Assembly: GCA_001870995.2 (NCBI GenBank)
Contig: MLAV02000019.1
Location: 1-64,000 of the forward strand
Reading direction: 5' to 3'
Origin: Chitinophaga sp. CB10
Lineage (GTDB): Bacteria; Bacteroidota; Bacteroidia; Chitinophagales; Chitinophagaceae
Length of the DNA stretch: 64,000 bases
Shown here: positions 9,303-17,868 of the stretch, in pieces
Position numbering within the stretch: position 1 is the stretch's first letter
Layout of the letters: every line of letters begins with the position of its first letter
The notes under the pieces: model-generated
What the model saw: only the letters and a program-made list of their open reading frames with translations
Told to the model about the DNA's origin: nothing
The model's database searches: none
Position numbers and translations under genes: made by a program

Positions 9303-11477
9303 TCAGCGCACGGGATCAATTCCTTTATGCGTGGGCGTTACCTGCCGGATGCTCCCGTCTTCATTAAAATACAACCGGTCGATGCACACCTCCCGGCTAT
9401 AACCCGCGGCCCTTCCCCAACGGATGCCACTGGGATAATTGAACCGGTGATAAACGATGTACCACTCGTCCTTCCCGGGAACCTGTATGATGGAATTATG
9501 GCCCGTGGCATAAATACCGGCCGCCGTATCCTTCGCTATCACCAGGTTATTGGCAGGCACTTTAATAGGGCCTGCCGGCGCGTCGGCCGTGCCATACCGC
9601 ACCCGGTAATCTTCGCTGCGGGTATCGTTTTCCGACCAGAGGAAATAATATTTTCCGTTGCGGTAAAAAACAGTCGTGCCTTCCCGGAACGTCGCATCAG
9701 GGGTGATCACCTTAAACGTCCCCTCCTTCAGCGAACGCATATCGGCGGAGAGCTCTGACACCGCCATATACCCGTTGCCCCAATAGAGGAAATATTTATC
9801 GCTTACGGGATCATGGAAAACCTCCGGATCTATTTCCTGGCCGCGGTTTACGCCTTGCGGGCGTTTATCGATCAGGGGATGGCCGATATCGTGAAACGGC
9901 CCCGCCGGATCATCGCCAACAGCTAAACCGATTTTCTGCTCAGCCGTGTAATAATAGTAATATTTATACCCATCGCCTTCCTTACGCTCGATGATGCACG
10001 GCGCCCAGGCCTTGGTATGGGCCCAGGTTACGTCTGTCCCGAGGTCCAGCACTTTACCTTCCTCCTTCCAGCGGACGAGGTCAGGCGAGGAAAAACATTT
10101 GAAGTAGGCGCCCGACCAGCCGGCAAATCCATCGCTCGTGGGATAGATGTAGTACTTGCCGGTTTTGGCGGCATACAGCACGTCCGGGTCAGCATAAAAG
10201 CCATCCAGCACGGTGTTGTTATTGGCCACTGCTACCACGGACCATACTTCCGCCGGGCGGCCCTGGATGCTTACCTTATAGTCGACCTTCCCTTTTGAAA
10301 AATCCGTCCCCAGCTTCGTGATGCGCACGCCGGGCGCCAGTTCAAACGCTGGCTGCAGGCGCTTCAGGTCCGTTCCAGGCTTTACCATCACCTGCACCGT
10401 ACGGCGGGCCGTGTCCATGGTGATGTTCTGCCGGCGGATAGCCGGATCATGAATGGTACCCATAAAACCCGCTGCTGTAGCATACTTGGTAATCAACCGC
10501 GCTAATTCCGCCCCGGTAATCGGCATCACCGTGCCGTGCCGCGGCTGAAAATCCATGCTGACCTCCTTGTCCACTACCTCAAAATGCTGCAGGTCTTTAC
10601 TTTTTGTGAACTGGTATTTGCCCGAAGTGTACATATCGTACATCAGGATGTAACCCTCGTTGTTATTGAGTTTGAAGACGCCGCTGCCTTCCACGGGTTG
10701 CTGCGTTTGCTGCACTTCCCCGTGGCGGAGCTGATAGCCGCCGTTCACCCTATCGGAAACGGCTACACGAATACCGGGTTTGCCATCTTCCGTTTTGAAA
10801 AAGAGGTAGTAACGGTTATCTTTTTCAATGATATCCCCGTCAATACAGGCGCCGTTGTTCGGGCTGAAATACAGCTGTGCAGGCGCGGTGGCGAGGTCTG
10901 TGAAATCATCGTTGGCGTAGGCGTAATAAATTTTATCAGGCTCCTGGCCGTGTTTCATGGACCAGTACACCATGTATTTGCCGGCTTTTTTATCGTAAAT
11001 CGTTTGCGGCGCCCATACGCGAAGCAAACTATCATTCCCCGGAAACCGTTGCTGGATATTGATAATAGCAGACGACCAGTTGATCAGGTCCGTAGATTTC
11101 AGCAGTGCCATGGCCCGGTTGCTGTTCCAGCCGTTAGCGGACACCATATCCGTAACCGCCATGTAAAACGTTTTACCATCCTGCCCGCGGAGGATGTGCG
11201 GATCACGCACACCGCCGGTGGAACTGATAGCGGCCGACGATATGACCGGTTCATTATTGTTCAGCGAACGGAAACGGTAGCCATCAGTGCTGATGGCGTA
11301 ACGGACCGCTTCATCGCTTTTGCGGTTGCCGGTGAAGTACACGAACAGGTAAGCGCTGTCTGAAACGGCCGCCAGCAGCGCAGTTGGCGCGACGGCGAGG
11401 AGAAGGAGCAGTAAATTAGGCGCAAGATTTATCAGCAGCCTTTCTGATTGAAGTACACGCAGCAACCGGTTCATCAA
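9303..11477 (-). CDS. Secreted double-GH43 glycoside hydrolase
   Basis: 724 residues with an N-terminal hydrophobic export segment (about 20-37). It carries two GH43-type five-bladed propellers. The first (about 43-330) shows RDPHILRG, CIDGDIIE and VEGSGVFK, matching the catalytic base, pKa-modulating aspartate and acid positions. The second (about 425-720) shows DGFYADPDVLY, QEIDPEVFHD and FREGTTVF. GH43 enzymes remove arabinose or xylose from arabinan, arabinoxylan and related polymers. Its ATG overlaps the stop of the GH51 gene by 4 bases (11474-11477), implying translational coupling. Confidence 0.88.
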   Translation of the reverse strand: MMNRLLRVLQSERLLINLAPNLLLLLLAVAPTALLAAVSDSAYLFVYFTGNRKSDEAVRYAISTDGYRFRSLNNNEPVISSAAISSTGGVRDPHILRGQDGKTFYMAVTDMVSANGWNSNRAMALLKSTDLINWSSAIINIQQRFPGNDSLLRVWAPQTIYDKKAGKYMVYWSMKHGQEPDKIYYAYANDDFTDLATAPAQLYFSPNNGACIDGDIIEKDNRYYLFFKTEDGKPGIRVAVSDRVNGGYQLRHGEVQQTQQPVEGSGVFKLNNNEGYILMYDMYTSGKYQFTKSKDLQHFEVVDKEVSMDFQPRHGTVMPITGAELARLITKYATAAGFMGTIHDPAIRRQNITMDTARRTVQVMVKPGTDLKRLQPAFELAPGVRITKLGTDFSKGKVDYKVSIQGRPAEVWSVVAVANNNTVLDGFYADPDVLYAAKTGKYYIYPTSDGFAGWSGAYFKCFSSPDLVRWKEEGKVLDLGTDVTWAHTKAWAPCIIERKEGDGYKYYYYYTAEQKIGLAVGDDPAGPFHDIGHPLIDKRPQGVNRGQEIDPEVFHDPVSDKYFLYWGNGYMAVSELSADMRSLKEGTFKVITPDATFREGTTVFYRNGKYYFLWSENDTRSEDYRVRYGTADAPAGPIKVPANNLVIAKDTAAGIYATGHNSIIQVPGKDEWYIVYHRFNYPSGIRWGRAAGYSREVCIDRLYFNEDGSIRQVTPTHKGIDPVR

Positions 11478-14059
11478 GGTTTAAATTTAATCACTGTCAA
11501 CGAATAAGGCGCAAGTTTAATACCGGTATTTGTTTTCATATCGGCGCTGCCGGCCACTGTGCGGGCGCCTGTTCTGGCAGGGTCCCCGGAAAGTTCCAGC
11601 TTCTCCGCCTTTACTTCCCTGGAAAGGATCCCGCTCAGATCCATATCCACACTGGCTTCCACCGGCAGCATATTCACCAGTTTCACGATCACCTCTCCTG
11701 CCTTATTGCGGGTAATGGAGCTGGCAAAGCGTTTGCCGGCGCCATCCTGCGGGCCGGAGCGTGTAACCGTTGCCGGTATATAGGTATTGCCGGCATATTT
11801 CCCGAAGAGCTGCTGCACTTCGTAGTTAACGGTAGTCTTCACTTCCGTATTGTTGAAATAGATGAGGTCCGGCCGCCATTGCGTATGCCCTTCCCTGGCC
11901 AGCAGCGGCGCGTAGGAAGCCATGGAAACTACGTCCCCGTTGCGTTCCAGGCTGGTGAGGTAAAGCGCTTCCGCCAGGGCGGATTCTAAATTATTCACCC
12001 TGCCGGCCGCATGGGCGGCGTATTCCCCGAGATACACTTTCGATTTGTTCCGGTCGTACCTGTCGTAGAAATCCTGGTGGTTGATAAACCATCCCGGCGA
12101 CTGGTAATAGTGTTCATCCACGCAATCGATATGCAGCGCATCGGCAATTTTCCAGCCTTCCTCATAATCAGTGCCTTTCCAAAACGGCCCTACTGTACCG
12201 ATGACGGTAATTTCAGGATGTTTTTCCTTCACGGCTTTTATGATCATGGCATAGCGTTCCTCGAAGACGTCCGATATCAGGTCCTCGTTGCCAATGCCGA
12301 TGTATTGCAGGTTAAACGGCGCGGGGTGGCCGGCGGCGGCGCGTTTTTTACCCCAGGTGGTGCTGGCGCTGCCGTTGGCATATTCGATCAGGTCCAGTAT
12401 ATCCTGGATATAGGCGGGCATATCGGCCATGGGAATGCCTCCCTGCTGGCCTCCGCCGCCAGTGCCGGAGTTCTGGCAGGACACGCCGGCGGCGATCACC
12501 GGCAGCGGCGCTGCGCCAATGTCCTCGCAGAACTGGAAGTATTCGAAGTAGCCGAGTCCGGCCGACTGGTGATACCCCCAGAGGTTGCGCTGTGGCTTAC
12601 GCGCTTCCAGCGGTCCGATGGTATTTTTCCAGCGGTAGATGTTGCCCAGGCCATCGCCATGCGCCACGCAGCCGCCCGGGAAGCGGACGAAGCGGGGATG
12701 CAGGGCGGCGATGCTGGCGGCGAGGTCCGCCCGGAGGCCGTTGGGCCGGTTCCTGAATGTATTTTGCGGAAAGAGGGAAACCATGTCTATTGCGCTGGCG
12801 CCGGCGGCGAGCGGTTTTATTTCCAGGCGGGCGTTGGCGTCGCCGCTGGTGGCGGTGAGTTGGGTTTGTTTTTTCGTCCATGCGTTGCCGTTATAGCGCA
12901 GGGTGGCGCTGGCAAGCGTTTTACCGTTCGCGGATACGAGGCTCACCGAATAAGCGGCCTGTTTGCTGCCGATGGGTTTTGCGAACATGGAAAAGTTGAA
13001 TTTGCTGCCGGCGGGCACGTTAATGCCGTCGAAACCGCTGTTTTGCAGGCTGCCGCCGGGTTGGGCGACTGTGATAACTGCGTAGTGCTTATTGTTTTCG
13101 TGGATGGCGCCGGCGCTGTCGATGCGCAGTTCCAGGCCGCTGGCGGTCCAGGAATGCGTGCTGTTCCAGGAGCGATCGCTGTAGTCTTTATCGGCCGGGG
13201 TGTATTCGAAGTCGCGGTTTTGGATCAGTTCCGCGTACAGTCCACCGTCGGCGGCGTAGTTGATATCTTCGAAGAACACGCCCATGAGCATATCGCTGAT
13301 GGGCTTTGCCTGCTGCGGTTGCGCTTTGATGGCGACCTGCAGGGGTTTCAGCCTGGCGAATCGGGTAGCGTCGTTGGCGGTGCTTTCCGCATCCTGCAGG
13401 CGACTGTATTGTTCAATTTCGTATGTCCGTTCCAGCTGTTCCACCACGCGCCAGGGCACGTAATGCAGTTGTCCGTAACCTTTGCCGGTTGGCAGTTCCA
13501 GCGTTATGCTGGGGTTGGGAACGGCGGCCACTTCTTTCGGCGTCGTATAGTCTTTAAAGTTAGTAGTGGCAATTTGAAAATATTGCTGCGTACTGTCGTG
13601 ATAGGTGATTTGGTACAGGTTGGCGGCGCTGTTGTACGTCACCACAGGGTTACAGAAATTCTTTCCTTTGGTAAGAGCCGGGTAGCTTTGCCTGCCCCAG
13701 TTGGCAAGGTCCGCCGAGGCCGCGTGGCCGAAGGCGGGCTCCCTTTCGTTGAGGGCCCATACGAGGTGCCACTGCCCTTGCTGGTCCGTGAAGAGGAACG
13801 GGTGGAGCATCCGTTTTTCGCTGCCCCAGCGGCCATAGTCGCTGCGGAGGTAGCTGAATTCGTTGCCGATGGGCGTCCAGTGCTGTTTATCCTTGCTCCA
13901 GGCGAAGTGCAACCCGTTATGGTGGCCGTTTTTAGCGGTGCCGTAGGAGAACAGGTACACCGAGTCAGGGTGGCCGGGTGGCGTACCTGCCGTGCTGGTA
14001 AGTGGCGCTATATAAAATACAATAATTGTAAAAAAGACTTTTAAAACAACATCTTTCAT
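11474..14059 (-). CDS. GH51 alpha-L-arabinofuranosidase with N-terminal GH43-like propeller region
   Basis: 861 residues from MKDVVLKVFF with a signal peptide. Residues about 30-260 look like part of a GH43/GH32-type propeller (HPFLFTDQQGQWHLVWAL). About 270-440 includes the start of the GH51 domain with an inserted CBM4/9-like sandwich. The catalytic barrel follows, with acid/base E592 in GIGNED and nucleophile E679 in LGEYAAH, and a C-terminal beta domain. It should release terminal arabinofuranose. A longer ATG reading (14260) adds 67 residues through the promoter-like region and is rejected. First gene of the operon. Confidence 0.87.
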   Translation of the reverse strand: MKDVVLKVFFTIIVFYIAPLTSTAGTPPGHPDSVYLFSYGTAKNGHHNGLHFAWSKDKQHWTPIGNEFSYLRSDYGRWGSEKRMLHPFLFTDQQGQWHLVWALNEREPAFGHAASADLANWGRQSYPALTKGKNFCNPVVTYNSAANLYQITYHDSTQQYFQIATTNFKDYTTPKEVAAVPNPSITLELPTGKGYGQLHYVPWRVVEQLERTYEIEQYSRLQDAESTANDATRFARLKPLQVAIKAQPQQAKPISDMLMGVFFEDINYAADGGLYAELIQNRDFEYTPADKDYSDRSWNSTHSWTASGLELRIDSAGAIHENNKHYAVITVAQPGGSLQNSGFDGINVPAGSKFNFSMFAKPIGSKQAAYSVSLVSANGKTLASATLRYNGNAWTKKQTQLTATSGDANARLEIKPLAAGASAIDMVSLFPQNTFRNRPNGLRADLAASIAALHPRFVRFPGGCVAHGDGLGNIYRWKNTIGPLEARKPQRNLWGYHQSAGLGYFEYFQFCEDIGAAPLPVIAAGVSCQNSGTGGGGQQGGIPMADMPAYIQDILDLIEYANGSASTTWGKKRAAAGHPAPFNLQYIGIGNEDLISDVFEERYAMIIKAVKEKHPEITVIGTVGPFWKGTDYEEGWKIADALHIDCVDEHYYQSPGWFINHQDFYDRYDRNKSKVYLGEYAAHAAGRVNNLESALAEALYLTSLERNGDVVSMASYAPLLAREGHTQWRPDLIYFNNTEVKTTVNYEVQQLFGKYAGNTYIPATVTRSGPQDGAGKRFASSITRNKAGEVIVKLVNMLPVEASVDMDLSGILSREVKAEKLELSGDPARTGARTVAGSADMKTNTGIKLAPYSLTVIKFKP

Positions 14060-14102
14060 AACATTAGTGGAATAGGTAAATAACGTGTTAAACGGGAAAG
14101 CT

Positions 14103-14133
14103 CTAAAATAGGATTTAAATATATAATTGTCAA
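14103..14133 (-). promoter_or_regulatory. Candidate promoter of the GH51-led PUL operon
   Basis: On the minus strand, TTG (14131-14133) is followed after 20 bases by TATTTTAG (14103-14110), one mismatch from the Bacteroidota -7 consensus TAnnTTTG. It would give a leader of about 37 bases before the GH51 start at 14059. Confidence 0.5.
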
Positions 14134-14482
14134 TATTACATTTATAAGCGGGGAAATTATTTTTTGGGTGGGGGGAGAAAGAAATGGCTGCGGGGAATAT
14201 GGAAAAGTCCTGCGGCAATTTTCGCAGGGAGGCTGCCGTATATTGGCAAGGAAGCGCCATTAACGGCTGCCCATGTAATTTCCCTGAAGAAACAGCTTTT
14301 TTTCATTTCCCTTTAAGTGCCGTTGCTCTCCCGGCTTACCCGTAAAGTATTTGCCCCGCCGCTCCCCCACAAGAAAACTTCCCAGCCCATTCCACTCATT
14401 TACAATACCTTACCTGTAAAAACATATAGCCGTTCCCGTTAAATACCGTGAAAACACGGTACCCCTCCGGTTGTTTTTCCCA

Positions 14483-14513
14483 TTGCCGCCTCCCCTTGTG
14501 ATATTTACTTTTG
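14483..14513 (+). promoter_or_regulatory. Bacteroidota-type promoter of sensory cassette 1
   Basis: TTGC (14483-14486), a 19-base spacer, then TACTTTTG (14506-14513), a full match to TAnnTTTG. Transcription would begin near 14520, about 30 bases before the small gene at 14552. Confidence 0.6.
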
Positions 14514-14551
14514 ATTCTTAACCGAAGCTACTGTTACCAAAACACTCAGAG

Positions 14552-14758
14552 ATGAAATTTATGCTGGTTTTACTGTTACTTGTATCCGTGCATCTGCTGA
14601 TATACTTACATCATCCGCGGTCTGTTTTCCCGGACTACAATTCGTTCGTCGTTCCTTACAACAATTTACAGGCGACTGCTGTTTCTGATTCGGAAGCAAC
14701 GGCGCCCGCTTTCACTGGGTCTGATCAATATTGTCCTTATCCGGCGCTATCTTATTAG
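14552..14758 (+). CDS. Small exported or membrane-anchored protein, function unknown
   Basis: 68 residues with a strongly hydrophobic N-terminus (MKFMLVLLLLVSVHLLIYL) and a polar, tyrosine-containing tail ending PALSY. No family was recognised. The case for a real gene is the well-formed promoter at 14483-14513, the correctly placed ATG, and its position ahead of the cassette gene at 14883 on the same strand. It could equally be a leader ORF. The 124-base gap to the next gene is featureless apart from an AT-rich inverted repeat. Confidence 0.4.
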   Translation: MKFMLVLLLLVSVHLLIYLHHPRSVFPDYNSFVVPYNNLQATAVSDSEATAPAFTGSDQYCPYPALSY

Positions 14759-14882
14759 CGCAGTGTATCGTTCCCCAAAGATTCGGGCGGTGCTGCTGTC
14801 CTACCGGCGGCGCCTCCCTTTTTCGGAATGCATTATAAAAACGATTTTATACAATTTGATGATTTAATCCCTAAAACTTCAA

Positions 14883-15368
14883 ATGATGGAACAACAATTC
14901 GCATCTGGTAAGGAAATCAACCTCGAAGAGGCCCGCCGGATTATGGAAGCTCGCAAAAGCTACTACCGTAAAATGGAACTTGGGCTGCGGATAGCCACCG
15001 GCATCCTGCACGACGAGGCAGTAACCAACTATTTCCTGAGCAATGACAACGGATTCCTGTTTAGCAGGGCTGAACTGACCGCCCTGCTCGACAGTGGCGC
15101 TGAATGCTTTATGGTGGTGGCAGGCGCGCACCCCGAAGCCAGCGAGACTTTCAAAAAAGGTGACCCTACGGTAATGGTCATCCCCTGTAAGCCTCCCGTA
15201 CTTAAAGACATGAATGCCGCATTGGAAAATGGCGTTATCCTGGAAGCTACCGGCATGAAAGAGGGCAGCGCGCTGCTCAAATCTGCCATAGCCGCCGGCG
15301 ATCCTCCTTATGTGGGAGTGGAACACCCGCCGGCAACCAATGTAACCCAGATTCAAAATGCTTCCTGA
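14883..15368 (+). CDS. Conserved hypothetical protein of sensory cassette 1
   Basis: 161 residues without a signal peptide; start at an ATGATG pair. No named family was recognised. Its layout resembles the 209-residue protein at 21448-22077: an INLEEARRIMEARKSYYR helix, a middle SRAELTALLDSGAECFMVVAG block and a poorly conserved tail. That protein occupies the matching slot in the second cassette. It precedes the membrane protein gene by 78 bases. An antisense ORF at 14871-15356 is rejected because all neighbours are on the plus strand. Role may be an accessory or ligand-binding partner of the sensor (inference). Confidence 0.65.
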   Translation: MMEQQFASGKEINLEEARRIMEARKSYYRKMELGLRIATGILHDEAVTNYFLSNDNGFLFSRAELTALLDSGAECFMVVAGAHPEASETFKKGDPTVMVIPCKPPVLKDMNAALENGVILEATGMKEGSALLKSAIAAGDPPYVGVEHPPATNVTQIQNAS

Positions 15369-15446
15369 CGGTGACAGCAGATTTTCGCCGGAACTTCAGT
15401 ATTTTGCGTAAATACATCCCCATTAGCGTACTATACCAATGGCCTT

Positions 15447-16121
15447 ATGCATCTACAGGAAGTCTTGAGCGAAATCTCGATCTGGATCGTAGTATGCCCG
15501 CTTATAACGGGTATCTACTGCTTCAGGTACACGTCGGCAGATACCAGAATTATACTGGGGATAGTAGCACTTGCTACTATCCCTCAGCTTATGAGAGCTT
15601 TCATCCTTAAAGGACCCATGCTGAATACAACATACAATCTGTACACTTTAGCAGAAATTGCACTTATAGGCAGGCTCTTATACCCTAAAATCATACATAA
15701 ACACCGGCAACGGTTATTTATTATCACAACGTGTTTAGTAACGCTCTTCAATATTGGCATAGTAGGCTGGAATGGTTTGTCGGCCCGATTCATCAGCGAA
15801 GCCGTATCCGTCAACAACCTGGTGTACACCGGGTGGATACTGCTCATCATCCTCGATCAGTACGAAGTAACGGACGGGATATCTCCCTCCCAGCCCTTCT
15901 TCTGGTACCTCACCGGGATCCTGTTGTACGCGCCCTGCACTATGCTGGTATTTTCATTATGGCAGTATATCAAAATTCACCCGGACTCACTGATGACCCG
16001 GCTCTGGGTGATACAGAGTATTTTTAACATCACTATGTATGGCCTCTTTACCATCGGAATATGGAAGGATTATCGTACACAAACTGCCAACATAGCTCAT
16101 TATCGTGAAAATGGAAAATGA
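15447..16121 (+). CDS. Multi-pass membrane protein of sensory cassette 1
   Basis: 224 residues with about six or seven hydrophobic spans. It is paralogous to the protein at 20776-21438; both share an N-T-x-x-YNLY block (NTTYNLYTLAEIALIG here) and a FFWYLTGILLY block. It has no kinase or enzyme motif. It overlaps the kinase gene start by 17 bases, so the two are probably translated together, and it may provide the membrane sensing part for the short kinase, which has only one membrane span (inference). Confidence 0.75.
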   Translation: MHLQEVLSEISIWIVVCPLITGIYCFRYTSADTRIILGIVALATIPQLMRAFILKGPMLNTTYNLYTLAEIALIGRLLYPKIIHKHRQRLFIITTCLVTLFNIGIVGWNGLSARFISEAVSVNNLVYTGWILLIILDQYEVTDGISPSQPFFWYLTGILLYAPCTMLVFSLWQYIKIHPDSLMTRLWVIQSIFNITMYGLFTIGIWKDYRTQTANIAHYRENGK

Positions 16122-16908
16122 CATCATCTTAAGCATTGTAATGGCCACCCTGTTGTTCCTCCTGCTGATCAGCTTTATCATCGCCTTCTGGATGATATAC
16201 CTGCGACGCAAAGCCGCCCACCAACAGGAAAAACAACAATTAAAATCCACCTACGACCAGGAACTACTCCGGGCGCAGCTGGAAATCAAGGAACAAACAC
16301 AAAAGAACATCTCGCAGGAAATACATGACAACATCGGTCAGGTACTCAGCCTCGTCAAACTTCACGTGAGCACCATGGATGCTGCCAATACCAACGACCT
16401 GCACGAAAAAATTACCGACTCAAAGAAACTGCTTACCAAAGCCATTCACGACCTGCGCAACCTTAGCCGCAGCCTCGATACGGACCTCATCACCGAAAAA
16501 GGCCTCTGCGCCGGCATCGCACAGGAAGTGGAAATCCTCCGCCGTACGGGCGCCTATGAAATCGATTTCCAGATAGAAGGCAATCCCGTTCGCGTGGAAG
16601 CCAACAAAGAATTGATACTATTTCGTATATTTCAGGAAGTTTTAAACAACATTATCAAGCACGCGCAAGCCACCTCCATCCGTATCCTGCTGGATTATCG
16701 CCCCGATCAGTGCCTCATGGAAATAGCAGATAACGGGAAAGGCATCACCTCCCGGCTGCAACAACAGGAAACCAGCGGTATAGGGCTGCGCAGCATGTAT
16801 AAACGAAGCAATCTTATCGGCGCGGCACTCCACATTACAGACAACCTGCCCAGCGGCACCGTCGTAAAAGTGAACCTGCCCTACCTGCTTCCACAACAAC
16901 TGATATGA
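16105..16908 (+). CDS. Sensor histidine kinase, HisKA_3/NarX-LiaS type (cassette 1)
   Basis: 267 residues. One membrane span (about 8-32), a coiled linker rich in Q, K and E (36-70), the phosphoacceptor helix with H74 in EIHDNIGQ, and a HATPase_c domain (N box FRIFQEVLNNIIKHAQ, G box IADNGKGI). Kinases of this class partner with NarL-type regulators. The gene overlaps the upstream membrane-protein gene and its stop overlaps the regulator start by 4 bases (16905-16908). There is no extracellular sensory domain. Confidence 0.92.
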   Translation: MKMENDIILSIVMATLLFLLLISFIIAFWMIYLRRKAAHQQEKQQLKSTYDQELLRAQLEIKEQTQKNISQEIHDNIGQVLSLVKLHVSTMDAANTNDLHEKITDSKKLLTKAIHDLRNLSRSLDTDLITEKGLCAGIAQEVEILRRTGAYEIDFQIEGNPVRVEANKELILFRIFQEVLNNIIKHAQATSIRILLDYRPDQCLMEIADNGKGITSRLQQQETSGIGLRSMYKRSNLIGAALHITDNLPSGTVVKVNLPYLLPQQLI

Positions 16909-17576
16909 ATAAAAAGATCAGCATAGTACTGGTGGATGACCACGCCCTTTTCCGTAAAGGCCTCGGTACCCTTATCGCCAGTTTCGACGACTATAATCTC
17001 CTGTTTGAAGCCAACAACGGCAAGGAACTTATCAGCCGCCTTACGGCGGACAACCTGCCGGATATCATCCTGCTCGACATCAATATGCCGGAAATGGATG
17101 GTTATGAAACCTGCCTCTGGCTGAAGAAGAATTATCCTGCGGTGAAAGTCCTGGCATTATCCATGTACGACAACGAGCAATCCATCGTCCGCATGTTCAA
17201 AGCCGGCGCCAAAGGCTACATCCTGAAAGACAGCGAGCCGTCCGAACTCCGCGAAGCCATGAACTCCGTAATCAACAAAGGCTTCTACTATTCCGAAATG
17301 GTGACCGGCAAACTGATTCACTCCATCAACGAAGCCGAGGAAGAAGGCAACACCACGCGCTTCGCCACCAACCTCACGGAAAAAGAAATCACCTTCCTCA
17401 AACTCGTTTGCACGGAACTGACCTATAAGGAAATAGCCGACCAGATGTGCCTCAGCGCCCGTACCATCGACGGCTACCGCGACAACCTCTTTGCAAAACT
17501 GCAGGTGAAAACCAGAGTAGGCCTGGTAACCTACGCTCTCAAACACGGGATTGTGATGCTGGATAAATTACCGTAA
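16905..17576 (+). CDS. NarL/LuxR-type response regulator (cassette 1)
   Basis: 223 residues. Receiver domain (1-125) with the acidic pair DD11-12, phosphoacceptor D58 in LLDINMPEMDG, and a conserved lysine in GYILKDS. C-terminal LuxR helix-turn-helix (about 155-215, LTYKEIADQMCLSARTID). It pairs with the kinase encoded immediately upstream and is closely related to the regulator at 19254-19922. Target genes are unknown. Confidence 0.93.
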   Translation: MNKKISIVLVDDHALFRKGLGTLIASFDDYNLLFEANNGKELISRLTADNLPDIILLDINMPEMDGYETCLWLKKNYPAVKVLALSMYDNEQSIVRMFKAGAKGYILKDSEPSELREAMNSVINKGFYYSEMVTGKLIHSINEAEEEGNTTRFATNLTEKEITFLKLVCTELTYKEIADQMCLSARTIDGYRDNLFAKLQVKTRVGLVTYALKHGIVMLDKLP

Positions 17577-17598
17577 AACTTTTTAGGAAGGATATTGA

Positions 17599-17657
17599 TT
17601 TTTTCCCGCAAAGCGGCATAAGGGAAATGTTGCTGAATGCTGCTTTGCGGGAAAAAA
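17599..17657. repeat. Inverted repeat around a CCCGCAAAGC motif
   Basis: TTTTTTCCCGCAAAGC at 17599-17614 is matched in inverse orientation at 17642-17657, a 16-bp arm with a 27-base loop. It directly follows the regulator stop and could act as its terminator. The same CGCTTTGCG core recurs in the tandem repeat at 17665-17868. Confidence 0.65.
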
Positions 17658-17664
17658 GCTGAAT

Positions 17665-17868
17665 TATAAAACAAAACACAAACCTTTGCGGACCTAAAAT
17701 CCTTCCCTCCTTTGCGAGAAAAAAACCGTTGGATAAAAACAAAACACAAACCTTTGCGAGCTTAAAATCCTTCCCCGCTTTGCGAGAAAAAAACCCCGTC
17801 GGATAAAAACAAAACACAAACCTTTGCGAGCTTAAAATCCTTCCCCGCTTTGCGAGAAAAAACCCCCG
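17665..17868. repeat. Three tandem copies of a ~68-70 bp intergenic repeat
   Basis: Units begin at 17665, 17733 and 17803, each opening with ATAAAA(A)CAAAACACAAAC and containing two TTTGCG boxes (ACCTTTGCG, then CTTTGCGAGAAAA). Units 2 and 3 are nearly identical; unit 1 is more diverged. The third unit runs up to the stop codon of the convergent gene at 17869. The CTTTGCG boxes resemble common Bacteroidota intergenic repeats. Confidence 0.85.

Larger units (their letters stand above)
14060..14551. other. Divergent intergenic region between the PUL operon and sensory cassette 1
   Basis: 492 bases without a convincing gene. It holds a minus-strand promoter at 14103-14133, a plus-strand promoter at 14483-14513, and a G-rich motif at 14172-14208 that recurs at 22173-22210. 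Nothing else was recognised between 14210 and 14480. Confidence 0.6.

Noticed and set aside
12011..14044. 677-codon plus-strand ORF opposite the GH51 gene
   Set aside because: Caused by GC-rich codon use of the real gene; its translation has no domain and the antisense gene has clear catalytic motifs.
14871..15356. Minus-strand ORF opposite the cassette 1 accessory gene
   Set aside because: Same length as the plus-strand gene but wrong strand for the cassette; the plus-strand protein has a paralogue-like layout in cassette 2.
17577..17817. Short minus-strand ORFs in the CTTTGCG repeats
   Set aside because: Repetitive phenylalanine-rich translations generated by the tandem repeat itself.
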